A program made the translations under genes and the position numbers. From an uncultured Porphyromonadaceae bacterium (GTDB lineage Bacteria > Bacteroidota > Bacteroidia > Bacteroidales > Muribaculaceae), in assembly GCA_947176285.1 (NCBI GenBank), contig CAMWQF010000038.1, positions 1 through 14,033 of the forward strand: a stretch of 14,033 nt of DNA, in the 5' to 3' direction. How positions within the stretch are numbered: position 1 is the stretch's first letter; every line of letters begins with the position of its first letter. Below are positions 1 to 7,726 of this stretch, piece after piece. The notes beneath the pieces were generated by a model, which saw only the letters and a program-made list of their open reading frames with translations, searched no databases and was not told where the DNA came from.

Positions 1-2
1 CT

Positions 3-50
3 ATATGGCCGGAGGAAATAAAACTTCTTTATCAAATGATAGAAAAATAA
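3..50 (+). CDS. possible C-terminal tail of an upstream gene (partial)
   Basis: An open frame enters from the left edge and stops with TAA at 48-50. It reads IWPEEIKLLYQMIEK, which looks like an ordinary soluble protein end. The stop lies 25 nt before the ATG of the transporter, and I see no TAnnTTTG promoter between them, so the two could share a transcript. A second frame stays open to a stop at 59-61 but reads less like a protein. Fifteen residues are too few to identify a family. Confidence 0.3.
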   Translation: MWPEEIKLLYQMIEK

Positions 51-75
51 TATTGACCTAATACATCAAAAAATA

Positions 76-1398
76 ATGACACAACAAAAACCTGACCTTG
101 GTTTCTGGAAACTATGGAATCTTAGTTTCGGATTCTTCGGAGTCCAAATTGCTTATGCGCTGCAAAGCGCAAACATCTCCCGTATTTTCGCTACTCTTGG
201 TGCTGACCCTCATTCTCTTAGTTATTTTTGGATTCTCCCCCCTCTTATGGGTATCATAGTTCAGCCGATAATTGGTGTTGCTTCCGACCGGACTTGGTGT
301 CGTCTTGGACGACGCCTGCCATATTTGCTTCTTGGAGCTCTGATTGCTGTGATAGTGATGTGCTTGCTTCCTAATGCAGGTAGTTTTGGGCTTGCAGTCA
401 GCGGAGCCATGGTATTCGGCTTTGTTGCTTTGATGTTCCTCGACACGTCTATCAACATGGCGATGCAGCCATTCAAGATGCTCGTAGGCGACATGGTCAA
501 TGAAAAGCAAAAAGGTCTTGCCTATTCAATTCAAAGTTTTCTTTGCAACGCAGGTTCTCTGGTAGGCTATCTCGCTCCTATTGTTCTTACAGCCATTGGC
601 ATAAGCAATGTAGCTCCTCAGGGTGTGGTGCCTGCCTCAGTCACTTATTCATTCTATATCGGGGCTGCTGTGCTTATTTTATGCGTGATTTATAGTTTTG
701 TGACTATTAAGGAAATGCCTCCTGCCGAATATGCAAGATTTCATGGTATCGATGCTTGTAAGACTGAAAAGCGTGAGAAGTTTAATCTGGTGAAGATGCT
801 GAAGGAAGCACCCTCCACTTTCTGGAGTGTAGGTCTTGTTCAATTCTTCTGTTGGTCTGCATTCCTTTTTATGTGGACATACACTAATGGAGCGATTGCC
901 GGAAGCGTTTGGGGCACGCATGATGTCGCTTCTGCAGGATATCAGGAAGCCGGTAACTGGGTTGGTACGCTCTTTGCAGTGCAAGCCATAGGTTCTGTGC
1001 TTTGGGCTATAGTTATCCCTCGTTTCAAAAATTTGAAGACTGTCTATATCGTAAGTCTCCTTCTTGGTGCTATAGGTTTTGTCTCTACAATCTTCTTTAC
1101 TGATAAGTATCTTCTCTTCATCAGCTACTTGCTTATTGGTTGCGCTTGGGCTGCAATGCTTGCCCTGCCGTTTACAATATTGACCAATTCACTTAAGGGA
1201 GAAAACATGGGAGCATATCTTGGACTCTTCAACGGTACTATTTGTCTTCCTCAGATCGTAGCAGCTGCACTTGGAGGAGTTTTGCTTTCATTGCTTGGTG
1301 GCAATCAGAGCTACATGCTTGTGGCAGCCGGTGTTCTTCTCGTTTGTGGTGCAGTTGCTGTAGGCTTCATAAAGTTGCAATATGCTGAAAAAGAATAG
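76..1398 (+). CDS. MFS sugar transporter, GPH/SUC (SLC45-like) type
   Basis: This is a 440-residue inner-membrane carrier that probably imports an oligosaccharide such as a maltose- or sucrose-like sugar, coupled to a cation. About twelve hydrophobic helices are visible, in two halves separated by a charged cytoplasmic loop near residues 211-245 (rich in K, E and R). The loop between helices 2 and 3 carries the MFS signature GVASDRTWCRLGRRLP (residues 67-82), in the spacing seen in SUC/GPH carriers. Helix 4 has D123, N127 and Q131-P-F, also in the family style. The ATG at 76 gives a normal short cytoplasmic N-terminus (MTQQKPDLGFWKLWNLSFG), and no Shine-Dalgarno sequence is visible, as is usual in Bacteroidetes. 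The next gene, an FtsE-type ATPase, starts 5 nt after the stop. The substrate cannot be read from the sequence. Family is confident, specificity is not. Confidence 0.88.
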   Translation: MTQQKPDLGFWKLWNLSFGFFGVQIAYALQSANISRIFATLGADPHSLSYFWILPPLMGIIVQPIIGVASDRTWCRLGRRLPYLLLGALIAVIVMCLLPNAGSFGLAVSGAMVFGFVALMFLDTSINMAMQPFKMLVGDMVNEKQKGLAYSIQSFLCNAGSLVGYLAPIVLTAIGISNVAPQGVVPASVTYSFYIGAAVLILCVIYSFVTIKEMPPAEYARFHGIDACKTEKREKFNLVKMLKEAPSTFWSVGLVQFFCWSAFLFMWTYTNGAIAGSVWGTHDVASAGYQEAGNWVGTLFAVQAIGSVLWAIVIPRFKNLKTVYIVSLLLGAIGFVSTIFFTDKYLLFISYLLIGCAWAAMLALPFTILTNSLKGENMGAYLGLFNGTICLPQIVAAALGGVLLSLLGGNQSYMLVAAGVLLVCGAVAVGFIKLQYAEKE

Positions 1399-1403
1399 TC
1401 AGA

Positions 1404-2078
1404 ATGTCGGATATTATTACATATGAAGGCGTAGAGATTCATCGCGCAGAAAAAACAGTCTTGAAAGAAGTGTCTTTCTCTATTGGAGAAGGGGAGTTCT
1501 GTTATCTCGTAGGTCGTGTAGGAAGTGGGAAAAGTTCCCTTTTGAAGTCAATGTATGCTGAAGTGCCGATTTTTGCCGGCAATCGAGCTAATGTGCTGGG
1601 TTATGATATGCTGAATATCAAAAGGAAACATGTGCCATTCCTACGAAGAAATATCGGGATAGTATTTCAAGATTTCCAGTTGCTTCAAGACCGCTCTGTC
1701 TATGACAATCTTTCTTTCGTGCTGAAGGCTACCGGATGGCGTAATCGTTCAGAGATGGACCAGCGGATTGAAGATGTATTAATCGATGTGGGCATGAACA
1801 ACAAAAGCTACAAGATGCCACACGAACTATCCGGTGGAGAACAGCAACGAATTGTGATAGCAAGGGCTCTCCTTAATAATCCGAAGTTGATTCTTGCTGA
1901 CGAACCTACAGGGAATCTTGACCCTCAAACCGGAATCTCAATTGTAAGTTTGCTGCATAGTCTGGCTTCCAATGGTCATTCAGTATTGATGGCAACTCAT
2001 AACCTTCAACTTTGCGATGACTTCCCGGCGCGTGTGTTGAGATGTCGAGATCATGAACTCATTGATGAAATCTACTAA
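1404..2078 (+). CDS. ftsE: cell-division ABC transporter ATP-binding protein FtsE
   Basis: This is a 224-residue single-domain ABC ATPase with a complete set of motifs: Walker A GRVGSGKSS (37-45), Q-loop at Q89 in GIVFQDFQLL, signature LSGGEQQR (142-149), Walker B LILADEP (162-168), D-loop NLD (171-173) and H-loop His199. Length and the IVFQDFQLL and PTGNLDPQTG stretches fit FtsE, which pairs with the membrane protein FtsX to control septal wall hydrolases. No ftsX is in the window; in Bacteroidetes the two are often apart, so this is not evidence of loss. The gene begins 5 nt after the sugar transporter and ends 14 nt before a terminator, so it is the last gene of that transcript. A related LolD- or MacB-type ATPase is the main alternative, because the ATPase domains are similar. 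Confidence 0.85.
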   Translation: MSDIITYEGVEIHRAEKTVLKEVSFSIGEGEFCYLVGRVGSGKSSLLKSMYAEVPIFAGNRANVLGYDMLNIKRKHVPFLRRNIGIVFQDFQLLQDRSVYDNLSFVLKATGWRNRSEMDQRIEDVLIDVGMNNKSYKMPHELSGGEQQRIVIARALLNNPKLILADEPTGNLDPQTGISIVSLLHSLASNGHSVLMATHNLQLCDDFPARVLRCRDHELIDEIY

Positions 2079-2092
2079 AATTATAAGATTAT

Positions 2093-2126
2093 AACGTGTC
2101 AAGTTCGATTACTTGGCACGTTTTTT
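2093..2126 (+). terminator. Rho-independent terminator after ftsE
   Basis: An 11-bp stem (AACGTGTCAAG at 2093-2103 with CTTGGCACGTT at 2112-2122, one G-U pair) closes an 8-nt loop and runs into a T6 tract at 2121-2126. It starts 14 nt after the ftsE stop codon and separates that transcript from the mutAB unit. Confidence 0.88.
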
Positions 2127-2178
2127 ATCATTTGTATATTTTTTTCGGTGTTATTTCATGCTTTTTATGTAGTTTAGA

Positions 2179-2210
2179 TTTCTTTATTCAAAAAAAAATG
2201 ATTAAATTTG
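2179..2210 (+). promoter_or_regulatory. sigma-A type promoter of mutAB
   Basis: TAAATTTG at 2203-2210 matches the Bacteroidetes -7 consensus TAnnTTTG exactly. TTTC at 2179-2182 lies 20 nt upstream, close to the -33 TTTG element. Transcription would start near 2215, giving an untranslated leader of about 90 nt before the mutA ATG. The promoter follows the ftsE terminator. Confidence 0.75.
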
Positions 2211-2228
2211 CACGAAAATAGGAAAGTT

Positions 2229-2251
2229 AGGGTAAATTCCCATTTTATCCT
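2229..2251 (+). promoter_or_regulatory. hairpin in the mutA leader
   Basis: AGGGTAAA (2229-2236) pairs with TTTATCCT (2244-2251) over 8 bp, including one G-U, around a 7-nt loop. GGTAAA can instead pair with TTTACC at 2251-2256, so two structures exclude each other. No U tract follows the stem, so it is not a terminator. The leader is too short for, and shows no sign of, a cobalamin riboswitch. Any function is unproven. Confidence 0.35.
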
Positions 2252-2305
2252 TTACCTCCACCATGAAAAGATAATTCATTAGCATTTATAACAAGCTATT
2301 TAATT

Positions 2306-4159
2306 ATGGCAGAAAAGAAAGAAAAACTGTTTGACATGTTCCCACCCATATCTACTGAAGAATGGATGGCGAAGATAAATGTCGATCTAAAAGGTGCCGA
2401 CTTCAATAAGAAGCTCGTTTGGCGCACCAATGAAGGCTTCAATGTCATGCCTTTCTATCGCAAGGAAGATATCGAAAGTCTTCCATCAGTTGGCTCGATG
2501 CCCGGTCAGTTCCCATATGTAAGAGGCACAAAGACCAACAACGACTGGCTAATCCGCCAGCAGATCCTCGGAACTACAGCTGAAGAGATCAATTCCAATG
2601 CAAAGCATGCTATCGACAAGGGTGTAGAATCTCTTGGAATCAGTATGAAAGGACTTGAGGCTTCTGACTTGGCTGCTGTGCTTGAAGGTATCGATCTTAA
2701 AAAGGTAGAAGTAAACATCATCTGCTGCCCACGCAAAGCAGAAGAAATGGCTAAGGCTCTCGTTGCGCTTGTAGAAAAAGAGGGTGCAAAAGACTCTTTC
2801 AAAGGCAGCATCGGCTTCAATCCTTTCAAGCGCCTTCTAAAGCATGGTCTTGAATTCCCGAAAGACCTCAAGGAGACTGCTCTCGCAGTTTATGAGGCTG
2901 TAAAACCGATAGAGGGTCTGCGTTGCTTTGCTGTCGACAGTTTCCTTCTCAATAATGCAGGTGCATATATCACCCAGGAGCTTGGCTATGCTCTCGCATG
3001 GGGTGCTGAATGGATGACTCTTATGACTGAGGCAGGCTTGACTCCTTGCGAAGTTAATAAGCGCATCAAGTTTAACATGGGTATCAGCTCCAATTATTTT
3101 ATGGAACTTGCTAAGTTCCGCGCTGGCCGTATGCTTTGGGCAGAAATCGTCAAAGCTTATGGTGCTGATGAAGAATGCTGCAAGATGGCAGTTCATGCCG
3201 TTACAAGCGAGTTCAACATGACTATCTATGACGCACACGTAAATCTGTTGCGTTCTATGACTGAGACCATGAGTGCTGCTTTAGCAGGAGTTGACTCTAT
3301 TGAGACTCTTCCATTTGATCTTGTATATACTACTCCTGATGAATTCAGCGAGAGAATCGCCCGCAATCAGCAACATCTGCTTCGCGAAGAGTCTCACCTT
3401 GATAAGGTGGTTGACCCAGCAGGCGGTAGCTACTACATAGAGACTCTTACTTCTTCTATTGCTGCTCAGGCATGGAAGGTATTCAACGAGGTTGAAGACA
3501 ATGGCGGCTTCTATGAAATGCTCAAGAAAGGTGATATTCAGGCTAAAGTCAATGAAAGTGGCGTGAAGCGTCACGTAGACGTGGCTCGCAGAAAAGAAAT
3601 ACTTCTCGGTACAAATCAGTATCCTAACATCAATGAGATGGCTCTTGACAAGATCAAGAAAGATGGATGCGCTTGTGGTTGCGGATGCAGCCAAGAGGCT
3701 GAAAATGGTGCTGTAGAGTATCTTAACTTCGATCGCGCTGCAAGCCAATTCGAACAGCTCCGTCTTGATACTGAACGTGCAGCAAACCGTCCTAAGGTAT
3801 TCATGCTTACCATCGGCAACCTCGCTATGCGTCTTGCTCGCGCACAGTTCTCAGGAAACTTCTTCGGATGTGCCGGATATGAAATCATTGACAACAACGG
3901 TTTCGCTTCTGTAAAAGAAGGCGTAGACGCAGCTATTGAAAAAGGTGCTGACGTTGTGGTGCTTTGCTCAAGCGATGATGAATACGCACAATACGCTCCG
4001 GAAGCATTCAAGGAACTTAATGGCCGCGCAATGTTCGTGGTAGCCGGTGCTCCCGCTTGCATGGATGAGCTGAAGGCTCAGGGAATCGAAAACTTTATCC
4101 ATGTTCGTGTCAATGTGCTTGACACTCTCGTGGACTTCAATGCGAAACTCCTCAAATAA
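2306..4159 (+). CDS. mutA: methylmalonyl-CoA mutase small (beta) subunit
   Basis: This 617-residue protein is the non-catalytic partner of MutB in the adenosylcobalamin-dependent mutase that interconverts succinyl-CoA and (R)-methylmalonyl-CoA in the cytoplasm. The N-terminal part (about 15-450) is the mutase barrel, with family stretches such as FNMGISSNYFMELAKFRAGR and VDPAGGSYYIE. The C-terminal domain (about 495-617) has the flavodoxin-like cobalamin fold, but the DxHxxG motif that binds cobalt is absent; the matching region reads IGNLAMRLARAQF. That is what separates MutA from MutB. The linker contains an unusual CACGCGC stretch (Cys455, 457, 459, 461). The gene has its own promoter and leader and is followed 9 nt later by mutB, so the subunits are co-translated from one message. 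The start at 2306 gives the expected N-terminus (MAEKKEKLFDMFPPIS). Confidence 0.96.
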   Translation: MAEKKEKLFDMFPPISTEEWMAKINVDLKGADFNKKLVWRTNEGFNVMPFYRKEDIESLPSVGSMPGQFPYVRGTKTNNDWLIRQQILGTTAEEINSNAKHAIDKGVESLGISMKGLEASDLAAVLEGIDLKKVEVNIICCPRKAEEMAKALVALVEKEGAKDSFKGSIGFNPFKRLLKHGLEFPKDLKETALAVYEAVKPIEGLRCFAVDSFLLNNAGAYITQELGYALAWGAEWMTLMTEAGLTPCEVNKRIKFNMGISSNYFMELAKFRAGRMLWAEIVKAYGADEECCKMAVHAVTSEFNMTIYDAHVNLLRSMTETMSAALAGVDSIETLPFDLVYTTPDEFSERIARNQQHLLREESHLDKVVDPAGGSYYIETLTSSIAAQAWKVFNEVEDNGGFYEMLKKGDIQAKVNESGVKRHVDVARRKEILLGTNQYPNINEMALDKIKKDGCACGCGCSQEAENGAVEYLNFDRAASQFEQLRLDTERAANRPKVFMLTIGNLAMRLARAQFSGNFFGCAGYEIIDNNGFASVKEGVDAAIEKGADVVVLCSSDDEYAQYAPEAFKELNGRAMFVVAGAPACMDELKAQGIENFIHVRVNVLDTLVDFNAKLLK

Positions 4160-4168
4160 TCCGCCAAC

Positions 4169-6313
4169 ATGAGACCGAATTTTAAAGAAATCGATATTAC
4201 AAAAGTTGTGACTCCCGCAACTGCCGCTCCGGTGGAGAAAGGGGAGGAATGGCTCACTGCGGAACTCATTCCCGTTAAGCCAGTTTATACAAAAGAGGAT
4301 CTTGAGGGTCTGGAGCACCTTGACTATGTGGCAGGTATTCCTCCGTTCTTAAGAGGCCCATACAGTGGCATGTATCCAATGCGTCCTTGGACCATTCGTC
4401 AGTACGCCGGATTCTCCACTGCTGCTGAATCCAATGCATTCTATCGCCGTAACCTAGCTTCCGGTCAGAAAGGTCTGTCTGTAGCTTTCGACCTTCCTAC
4501 TCACCGCGGCTATGATGCCGACCACGAACGTGTGGTTGGTGATGTCGGGAAAGCAGGTGTATCTATTTGCTCAATCGAAGACATGAAAGTGCTTTTCGAT
4601 GGTATTCCATTGGGCAAGATGTCTGTCTCTATGACTATGAATGGAGCAGTCCTCCCGGTACTTGCATTCTATATTAATGCCGGCCTTGAACAAGGCGTGA
4701 AGCTTGATGAAATGGCAGGTACTATACAAAATGATATCCTCAAGGAGTTCATGGTGCGTAACACTTATATCTACCCACCAGCATTCTCAATGAAGATTAT
4801 TGCCGATATCTTTGAGTATACTTCAAAGAATATGCCTAAGTTCAACTCCATCTCAATCTCCGGCTACCACATGCAGGAGGCCGGTGCTACTGCCGACATT
4901 GAACTTGCTTATACACTTGCTGACGGTCTTGAGTATCTTCGCGCCGGTGTAAATGCAGGCATGGACATCGACTCATTTGCTCCTCGTTTGAGTTTCTTCT
5001 GGGGTATCTCAATGAACTACTTCATGGAGATTGCAAAGATGCGTGCTGCACGTATGCTTTGGGCTCGCATTGTGAAGCAGTTCAATCCTAAGAATCCAAA
5101 ATCTCTTGCTCTTCGTACTCACTCCCAGACTTCAGGATGGTCGCTTACTGAGCAGGATCCGTTCAATAATGTCGGCCGTACTTGTGTAGAGGCTATGGGA
5201 GCTGTACTTGGCCACACTCAGTCGCTTCACACCAACGCTCTTGATGAGGCTATCGCTCTCCCTACTGATTTCTCAGCACGTATTGCACGTAACACTCAGA
5301 TCTATATCCAGGAAGAAACTTACGTCACTAAGCAGGTTGACCCATGGGGTGGCAGCTACTATGTAGAAGCCCTAACAAATGAGATTGCTCAGAAGGCATG
5401 GGCACACATCGAGGAAATTGAGAAACTCGGTGGCATGGCTAAGGCTATCGAAACAGGTCTTCCGAAGATGAAGATTGAAGAGGCTGCTGCCCGCACTCAG
5501 GCTCGTATCGACTCCGGCAAGCAGGCTATCATCGGTATCAACAAATATCGTCTTGACCACGAAGATCCTATCGATATCCTCGAAATTGATAATACAGAAG
5601 TTCGCAACGAACAGTGTGGTCGTCTTGAAGAACTCCGTAAGAACCGCGATGAGGCTGCCGTGCAGAAAGCCCTCGCTGATATCACTGAGGCTGTCAAGGA
5701 TCCGAGCAAGGGCAATCTCCTTGACCTCGCTGTGAAAGCTGCAGGTCTGCGTGCTTCTCTCGGTGAAATCTCCGACGCTTGCGAAGCCGTCGTAGGACGT
5801 TATAAAGCAATCATCAAAACTATTTCAGGCGTGTATTCAAGCGAAGAAAAGGGTGATCCCGAATTTGAGGAAGCCCGTAAAGCAGTGGCTGATTTCGCAA
5901 AACGCGAAGGTCGCCAGCCTCGTATTATGATCGCGAAGATGGGTCAGGATGGCCATGACCGTGGTGCTAAGGTTGTTGCTACCGGTTATGCAGACTGCGG
6001 ATTCGACGTCGATATGGGTCCTCTGTTCCAGACTCCTGCTGAAGCCGCTCGTCAGGCTGTAGAAAATGACGTGCATATCCTCGGTGTCAGCTCTCTTGCT
6101 GCCGGCCATAAGACTCTTGTGCCACAAGTGATTGAGGAACTCAAGAAGCTTGGTCGTGAAGATATCCTCGTGACTGCAGGTGGCGTAATTCCTGCTCAGG
6201 ACTACGACTTCCTCTACAATGCAGGTGTAGCCGCTATCTTCGGCCCAGGCACTCGTATCCCGAAGAGCGCAATCGAAATGATCCGTCTACTCAACGAGCA
6301 GACAGTTGAATAA
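4169..6313 (+). CDS. mutB: methylmalonyl-CoA mutase large (alpha, catalytic) subunit
   Basis: This is a full-length 714-residue catalytic subunit. The substrate barrel covers about residues 40-560 and includes RPWTIRQYAGFST, where Tyr79 corresponds to Tyr89 of the Propionibacterium enzyme, and SISGYHMQEAGA, where Tyr233-His234 match Tyr243-His244. The C-terminal B12 domain (about 583-714) holds KMGQDGHDRG: Lys590, Asp594 and His596, the last being the lower cobalt ligand of base-off, His-on binding. GVSSLAAGH and TAGGVIP, which line the nucleotide tail, also follow. All key residues are present, so the enzyme should be active if adenosylcobalamin is available. In Bacteroidales it usually works in the succinate-to-propionate route. 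The epimerase, decarboxylase and the repair GTPase MeaB are not in this window. A strong hairpin lies 19 nt after the stop. Confidence 0.98.
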   Translation: MRPNFKEIDITKVVTPATAAPVEKGEEWLTAELIPVKPVYTKEDLEGLEHLDYVAGIPPFLRGPYSGMYPMRPWTIRQYAGFSTAAESNAFYRRNLASGQKGLSVAFDLPTHRGYDADHERVVGDVGKAGVSICSIEDMKVLFDGIPLGKMSVSMTMNGAVLPVLAFYINAGLEQGVKLDEMAGTIQNDILKEFMVRNTYIYPPAFSMKIIADIFEYTSKNMPKFNSISISGYHMQEAGATADIELAYTLADGLEYLRAGVNAGMDIDSFAPRLSFFWGISMNYFMEIAKMRAARMLWARIVKQFNPKNPKSLALRTHSQTSGWSLTEQDPFNNVGRTCVEAMGAVLGHTQSLHTNALDEAIALPTDFSARIARNTQIYIQEETYVTKQVDPWGGSYYVEALTNEIAQKAWAHIEEIEKLGGMAKAIETGLPKMKIEEAAARTQARIDSGKQAIIGINKYRLDHEDPIDILEIDNTEVRNEQCGRLEELRKNRDEAAVQKALADITEAVKDPSKGNLLDLAVKAAGLRASLGEISDACEAVVGRYKAIIKTISGVYSSEEKGDPEFEEARKAVADFAKREGRQPRIMIAKMGQDGHDRGAKVVATGYADCGFDVDMGPLFQTPAEAARQAVENDVHILGVSSLAAGHKTLVPQVIEELKKLGREDILVTAGGVIPAQDYDFLYNAGVAAIFGPGTRIPKSAIEMIRLLNEQTVE

Positions 6314-6332
6314 TTTTCTGAGTAATATTTCC

Positions 6333-6370
6333 TATAGGGGCAAGCATCTTAAAAGATGTTTGCCCCTATA
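6333..6370 (+). terminator. 18-bp hairpin after mutB, probable terminator
   Basis: TATAGGGGCAAGCATCTT (6333-6350) pairs with 6353-6370 over 18 bp, with one G-U pair and only AA between the arms. TAATAT (6323-6328) and ATATTA (6371-6376) could lengthen it past a 4-nt bulge. The flank is AU-rich but lacks a clean U tract, so it could act as a terminator, as an mRNA 3'-end stabiliser, or be a dispersed palindromic repeat. Its right arm contains the -33 element of the next promoter. Confidence 0.72.
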
Positions 6371-6391
6371 ATATTATTGCGCCTATTTTTG
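6359..6391 (+). promoter_or_regulatory. promoter of the PD40-protein gene, overlapping the hairpin
   Basis: TTTG at 6359-6362, then 21 nt, then TATTTTTG at 6384-6391 (an exact TAnnTTTG). Transcription would begin near 6397. The in-frame ATG at 6396 would then be at or before the first base of the message, which favours translation from 6420. Confidence 0.68.
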
Positions 6392-6419
6392 TTATATGTA
6401 TAGAGAATATTTGCTCTTT

Positions 6420-7688
6420 ATGAAAATTATGGCAAAAATAGCATATAATATTAAATATAAATGTATCATTGGCACTTTGGTTTTCTTGGCAGGTTCTTCC
6501 TTTGCTAAGGCAGACTTGCTGAGCGATGGCCGTAGGGCTTTTATGAACTATGATTTTCAACTTGCTTCTGAATTTTATGATAAATTTGAGAAGACCTTGA
6601 AGAAATCACCAAACATTGCCGGTGAGGAACTGCTTGAAAAATACAGGCAACAACTTGAGATCGCTGAAAATTCTCTCGAAAATGTTCAGAAGATTGAGAT
6701 TATTGATAGGATTGATGTCCCCGCTGCTGATTTTTTTAAGTATATTAAGTTGCCAGCTAATAGTGGAAAACTTTTGAATCCCGATGCCATAATTCTCAAA
6801 AACAGACATAATTTATCTGATTTCGCATTTTCTACTGAAGCTGGAGATGTACTTCTATGGTCGGAAAATAATGATGATAGTAAGGAAGTGATTATGCAAA
6901 GCGAACGTCTTATGGATGGTTCATGGGAAAGTCCGGTTAATGTAGGTGAGGTGCTCAACGATGGAGGTAATGCCAGAAATCCTTTTATGCTGACAGATGG
7001 ACTGACCCTATATTTCTCATCAGATGGAGAGGGAAGCATGGGAGGCTATGATCTTTTTGTAGCAACCAAAGACTCCGGCACAGGAGAGTTTAGACAGCCG
7101 ATGGCTTTAGGATATCCTTTCAATTCTCCTTTCAATGAATATATGCTGGCTATTGATGAGGATAATGGAATAGGGTGGTGGGTTACAGACAGAAATGGTC
7201 TGGATGATCAGGTGTCTGTATATATCTTCAAAACCAATGATGTAAGAAAGAACTATATTCAGGAAGATGAAGAGGATATAGTAGCACTCGCAAGAGTCGA
7301 GGATATCTCAGTCACTCAGAATCCGGATACTGATTATTCTAAGATTCTTAGAGATATTGACTCCCGTTATATTCAGACTAAGGCTACTGCTGCCTCTGAT
7401 TTCATTTTCCCCATGCAAGGAGGGCGTGTTGCAAAAAGACTTTCAGACTTTAGGTCGGCAGCTGCTAAGAGAAATATGCAACAATATCTTCAGGCTCTTG
7501 ATGAGCATAACGCTCTCGAGAAGAAACTCACTGAATTAAGAAAACAATATCATAAGACAGATAAAAAGAAAGGTTCTGCTACCGCTTTGAAAAATCAAAT
7601 TCTCGAATTGGAGAAGCAAAGAGATTGGCAATCAGATCGCCTGAAGAAAATGCGTAACACTATCATTACCGCGGAAACAAACAATTAA
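6420..7688 (+). CDS. exported PD40 (WD40-like beta-propeller) protein, function unknown
   Basis: I do not recognise a named gene. The frame is open from an ATG at 6396, but I place the start at 6420 (422 residues) because the promoter fires near 6397 and because this gives a proper signal peptide: KIMAKIAYNIKYK, then a hydrophobic CIIGTLVFLAGSSF core and an AKA|D cleavage site at about residue 31. The ATG at 6429 is also possible. A short helical part follows (about 35-95), TPR-like in composition (SDGRRAFMNYDFQLASEFYDKF is cut here to its idea: one helix pair). Residues about 165-270 contain PD40 blades, best seen in LTLYFSSDGEGSMGGYDLFV (about 196-215). The C-terminus (about 347-412) is charged and heptad-like, probably a coiled coil. 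It is likely periplasmic; there is no lipobox cysteine. The PHP enzyme gene follows 38 nt later. Similar blades occur in OmpA-linked and gliding/secretion proteins of Bacteroidetes, but no OmpA domain is present. Confidence 0.72.
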   Translation: MKIMAKIAYNIKYKCIIGTLVFLAGSSFAKADLLSDGRRAFMNYDFQLASEFYDKFEKTLKKSPNIAGEELLEKYRQQLEIAENSLENVQKIEIIDRIDVPAADFFKYIKLPANSGKLLNPDAIILKNRHNLSDFAFSTEAGDVLLWSENNDDSKEVIMQSERLMDGSWESPVNVGEVLNDGGNARNPFMLTDGLTLYFSSDGEGSMGGYDLFVATKDSGTGEFRQPMALGYPFNSPFNEYMLAIDEDNGIGWWVTDRNGLDDQVSVYIFKTNDVRKNYIQEDEEDIVALARVEDISVTQNPDTDYSKILRDIDSRYIQTKATAASDFIFPMQGGRVAKRLSDFRSAAAKRNMQQYLQALDEHNALEKKLTELRKQYHKTDKKKGSATALKNQILELEKQRDWQSDRLKKMRNTIITAETNN

Positions 7689-7726
7689 ACCCTTTAACCA
7701 ATAATCAAATAACCATATATCCAAAT

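Noticed and set aside
2215..2305. Cobalamin riboswitch ahead of mutA
   Set aside because: The leader is about 90 nt and has none of the B12-box features; only small hairpins are visible.
5475..5735. 86-codon plus-strand frame within mutB
   Set aside because: It is an out-of-frame shadow of mutB with basic, low-complexity composition and no motif.
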